This document shows, piece by piece, positions 62,607 to 64,000 of a DNA stretch of 64,000 nucleotides (positions are counted from its first letter, which is position 1; every line of letters begins with the position of its first letter). The stretch is taken from contig CM053243.1 of NCBI GenBank assembly GCA_028583405.1, forward strand, positions 26,627,524 to 26,691,523, in the 5' to 3' direction. The translations under genes and the position numbers were made by a program. The notes under the pieces were generated by a model. It was not told the DNA's origin. It ran no database searches and was given only the letters and a program-made list of their open reading frames with translations. Source of the DNA: Pogonophryne albipinna. Lineage: Eukaryota; Chordata; Actinopteri; Perciformes; Artedidraconidae.

Positions 62607-63754
62607 TTAACCTGTTAAGCCCTGAGCCTGTTTTTCAGGTCTCAGGCTCGAAAATGACATTCCCAGAACAAATGACCATATCTTCCCTTCTAAAAGGGTT
62701 AAATAAATAATATGTTTTAAGTAATGATAAACCTGTGAGTTGGATGTAGAAAAGTCAGAATCAATATAGATGTTTTTTATTTTAAAGAAAATTCAGATTG
62801 AACATAGTAAAAAACTGTAAATTATAGTGTCCGTCCAAAAATTATTTTTTACTTATAGTGAAAACTAACCTTGGATGATGGGTTAGGAGACTAAAAGCTT
62901 TAGGAATCCAAAGTACAACATATAGTAAGTACCCTGTATCAAGATTGATGCAAAACAAGTGACATTTTACCTTTTTAGAGAGGTTTAGCAAAAGAAACTC
63001 CATCTCTGAGGTGATTTGGGTGAAAATGGGGGTTTTACCGTTTCTCTGGAACCCATTGGTCAATTTTGGTGATTGACATCTCTTTCTGACCATTAGAGCC
63101 AATAGAATCGAAGGGGAATTTCCCCACAAAAAAAGGTGGGGGCTTCGCGCATGCAGTTTTGCATCAGACTGAACCTATCTCTCGCTCTGACATCTGGAAA
63201 CGGAAAAGCAGGGTTTATTGCTTATGGATTATCAGAAATCATTTCAAAGGGACACGGACACATTGGATTAACTTCAGCAGCGTTTTTTATCGTTTTAATG
63301 CCATTGAAGACCACTTTTGACCAGACAACGACACAGGTAAACCATGTTAGCGTTTTTAGCTACCTAGCGCCACATGTTTTGATGTCTGTTTTTGTTTATA
63401 AAGTCGCAAGTTCTTATCATAGAGTGATAATGTATGTACCCATTGATTCTGTGTCATCTCACGATCAGATCGATGTGTTGGATGTGCAGAAAGGATAAAT
63501 AATAAGGTTTTATGAGTGAGTTTCGGTGCAGTAATCTGTTTTTTTCTGCATTTTTTGCTTGTTGCTAATTCAGAGGCTCAGCATTAGCATTGTGGGTTTT
63601 AAAAAAAAAATGATCAGTGAGATGAGTTTCTTCCTGTTACATGGATATAAAACATTCATAGTTTATTAAATATTAAGATGCCCTCAGACACTGTTTCCTG
63701 CAAGCTGTTGCGGGAGGGCCCCGGTACCGGGGTCTCTCGGGCTTAACAGGTTAA
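62607..63754 (+). mobile_element. TTAA-type (piggyBac-like) MITE, complete copy
   Basis: Perfect 16-bp inverted ends, TTAACCTGTTAAGCCC and GGGCTTAACAGGTTAA, each including the TTAA. The length is 1148 bp. No transposase is encoded; the longest frames are short and without motif. It lies just 3' of the hAT transposase coding sequence. Confidence 0.88.
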
Positions 63755-64000
63755 AGTGTATGTTGTTTCTTACTCGATAAAGTAACCTGTGTTCACAGTG
63801 TCCAGATATGAGTGTGCTTAAACATATGTGTGTGCTTAATTACTTTGTATCAAATAGTAGCAGTCTGTATGACAAGAAGCTGGAAATAGGAGAAGGGAAA
63901 CATTTGTATTAGGAGTAGTGGAGATGTGAGAGATGAGATATCCTTATTTGGACACAGCATGTCTTCAAACACCTGGAAAGCTGCATGGTAAAATGTGTGT
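63755..64000. other. Right flank
   Basis: Nothing recognised. It may be 3' sequence of the hAT that starts at 53400. Confidence 0.4.

Larger units (their letters stand above)
53400..64000 (+). mobile_element. hAT element (TAGGGTGGCCA left end) broken by nested insertions
   Basis: TAGGGTGGCCATCC at 53400 is a known type of vertebrate hAT left terminus, and it is followed by the transposase gene start at 53775. Gene parts are found at 53775-53927, 57351-58037 and 61778 to about 62530, separated by other transposons. No matching right terminus was found before the window end, so the 3' limit is unknown. Confidence 0.65.

Overview
The window is a transposable-element-rich, probably intergenic or intronic stretch of a ray-finned (teleost) fish genome. 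The evidence is the repeat fauna: a chromodomain Ty3/Gypsy element, L2 LINEs with fish-type tails, an L1-like LINE, Tc1/mariner (IS630) elements, many hAT elements, TTAA-flanked piggyBac-like MITEs, and very long (TG)n microsatellites. I found no host protein-coding gene, rRNA, tRNA or CRISPR array. Every recognisable coding segment belongs to a mobile element, and nearly all are broken. The species cannot be named from this sequence.

Region by region. At 224-10613 an old TTAA-type MITE is split twice: by a young Gypsy chromovirus (711-7390, itself carrying an L2 LINE at 2456-3603) and by the remnant of a minus-strand LTR retrotransposon with in-frame minisatellites (about 7941-10562). A second L2 follows (10815-11894). 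From 11.9 to 18.9 kb I see mostly unique non-coding DNA with one 140-bp duplicated segment. A composite element at 19.29-25.08 kb has 20-bp minisatellite arrays as inverted termini and contains an intact-ended hAT (23604-24832) and a candidate MITE. It abuts a 1.2-kb palindrome (25080-26307). Non-coding DNA runs from 26.3 to 41.5 kb, with a second foldback element (31768-33634), a clean hAT MITE (34189-35133) and a (TG)n tract. At 41498-47853 a hAT element carries a 5.2-kb L1-like LINE with an obvious target-site duplication.

The last 14 kb (49.76-63.75 kb) is a deeply nested stack. A 20-bp minisatellite array holds a hAT (50022-53390) with two tandem Tc1-type copies. Next comes a broken hAT transposase gene (from 53775), split in turn by two precisely bounded hATs (53928-55455 and 55470-57350), a second copy of the 41.5-kb hAT family (58038-61777, with further nested elements), and, in its 3' part, a TTAA MITE (62607-63754).

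The elements do not form a pathway. What the window records is insertion order, readable because many junctions keep target-site duplications and because several families occur more than once, so empty sites can be compared. I did not find a convincing new functional system. The least explained structure is the minisatellite-ended composite element, followed by the three long hairpins of about 350-440 bp per arm.
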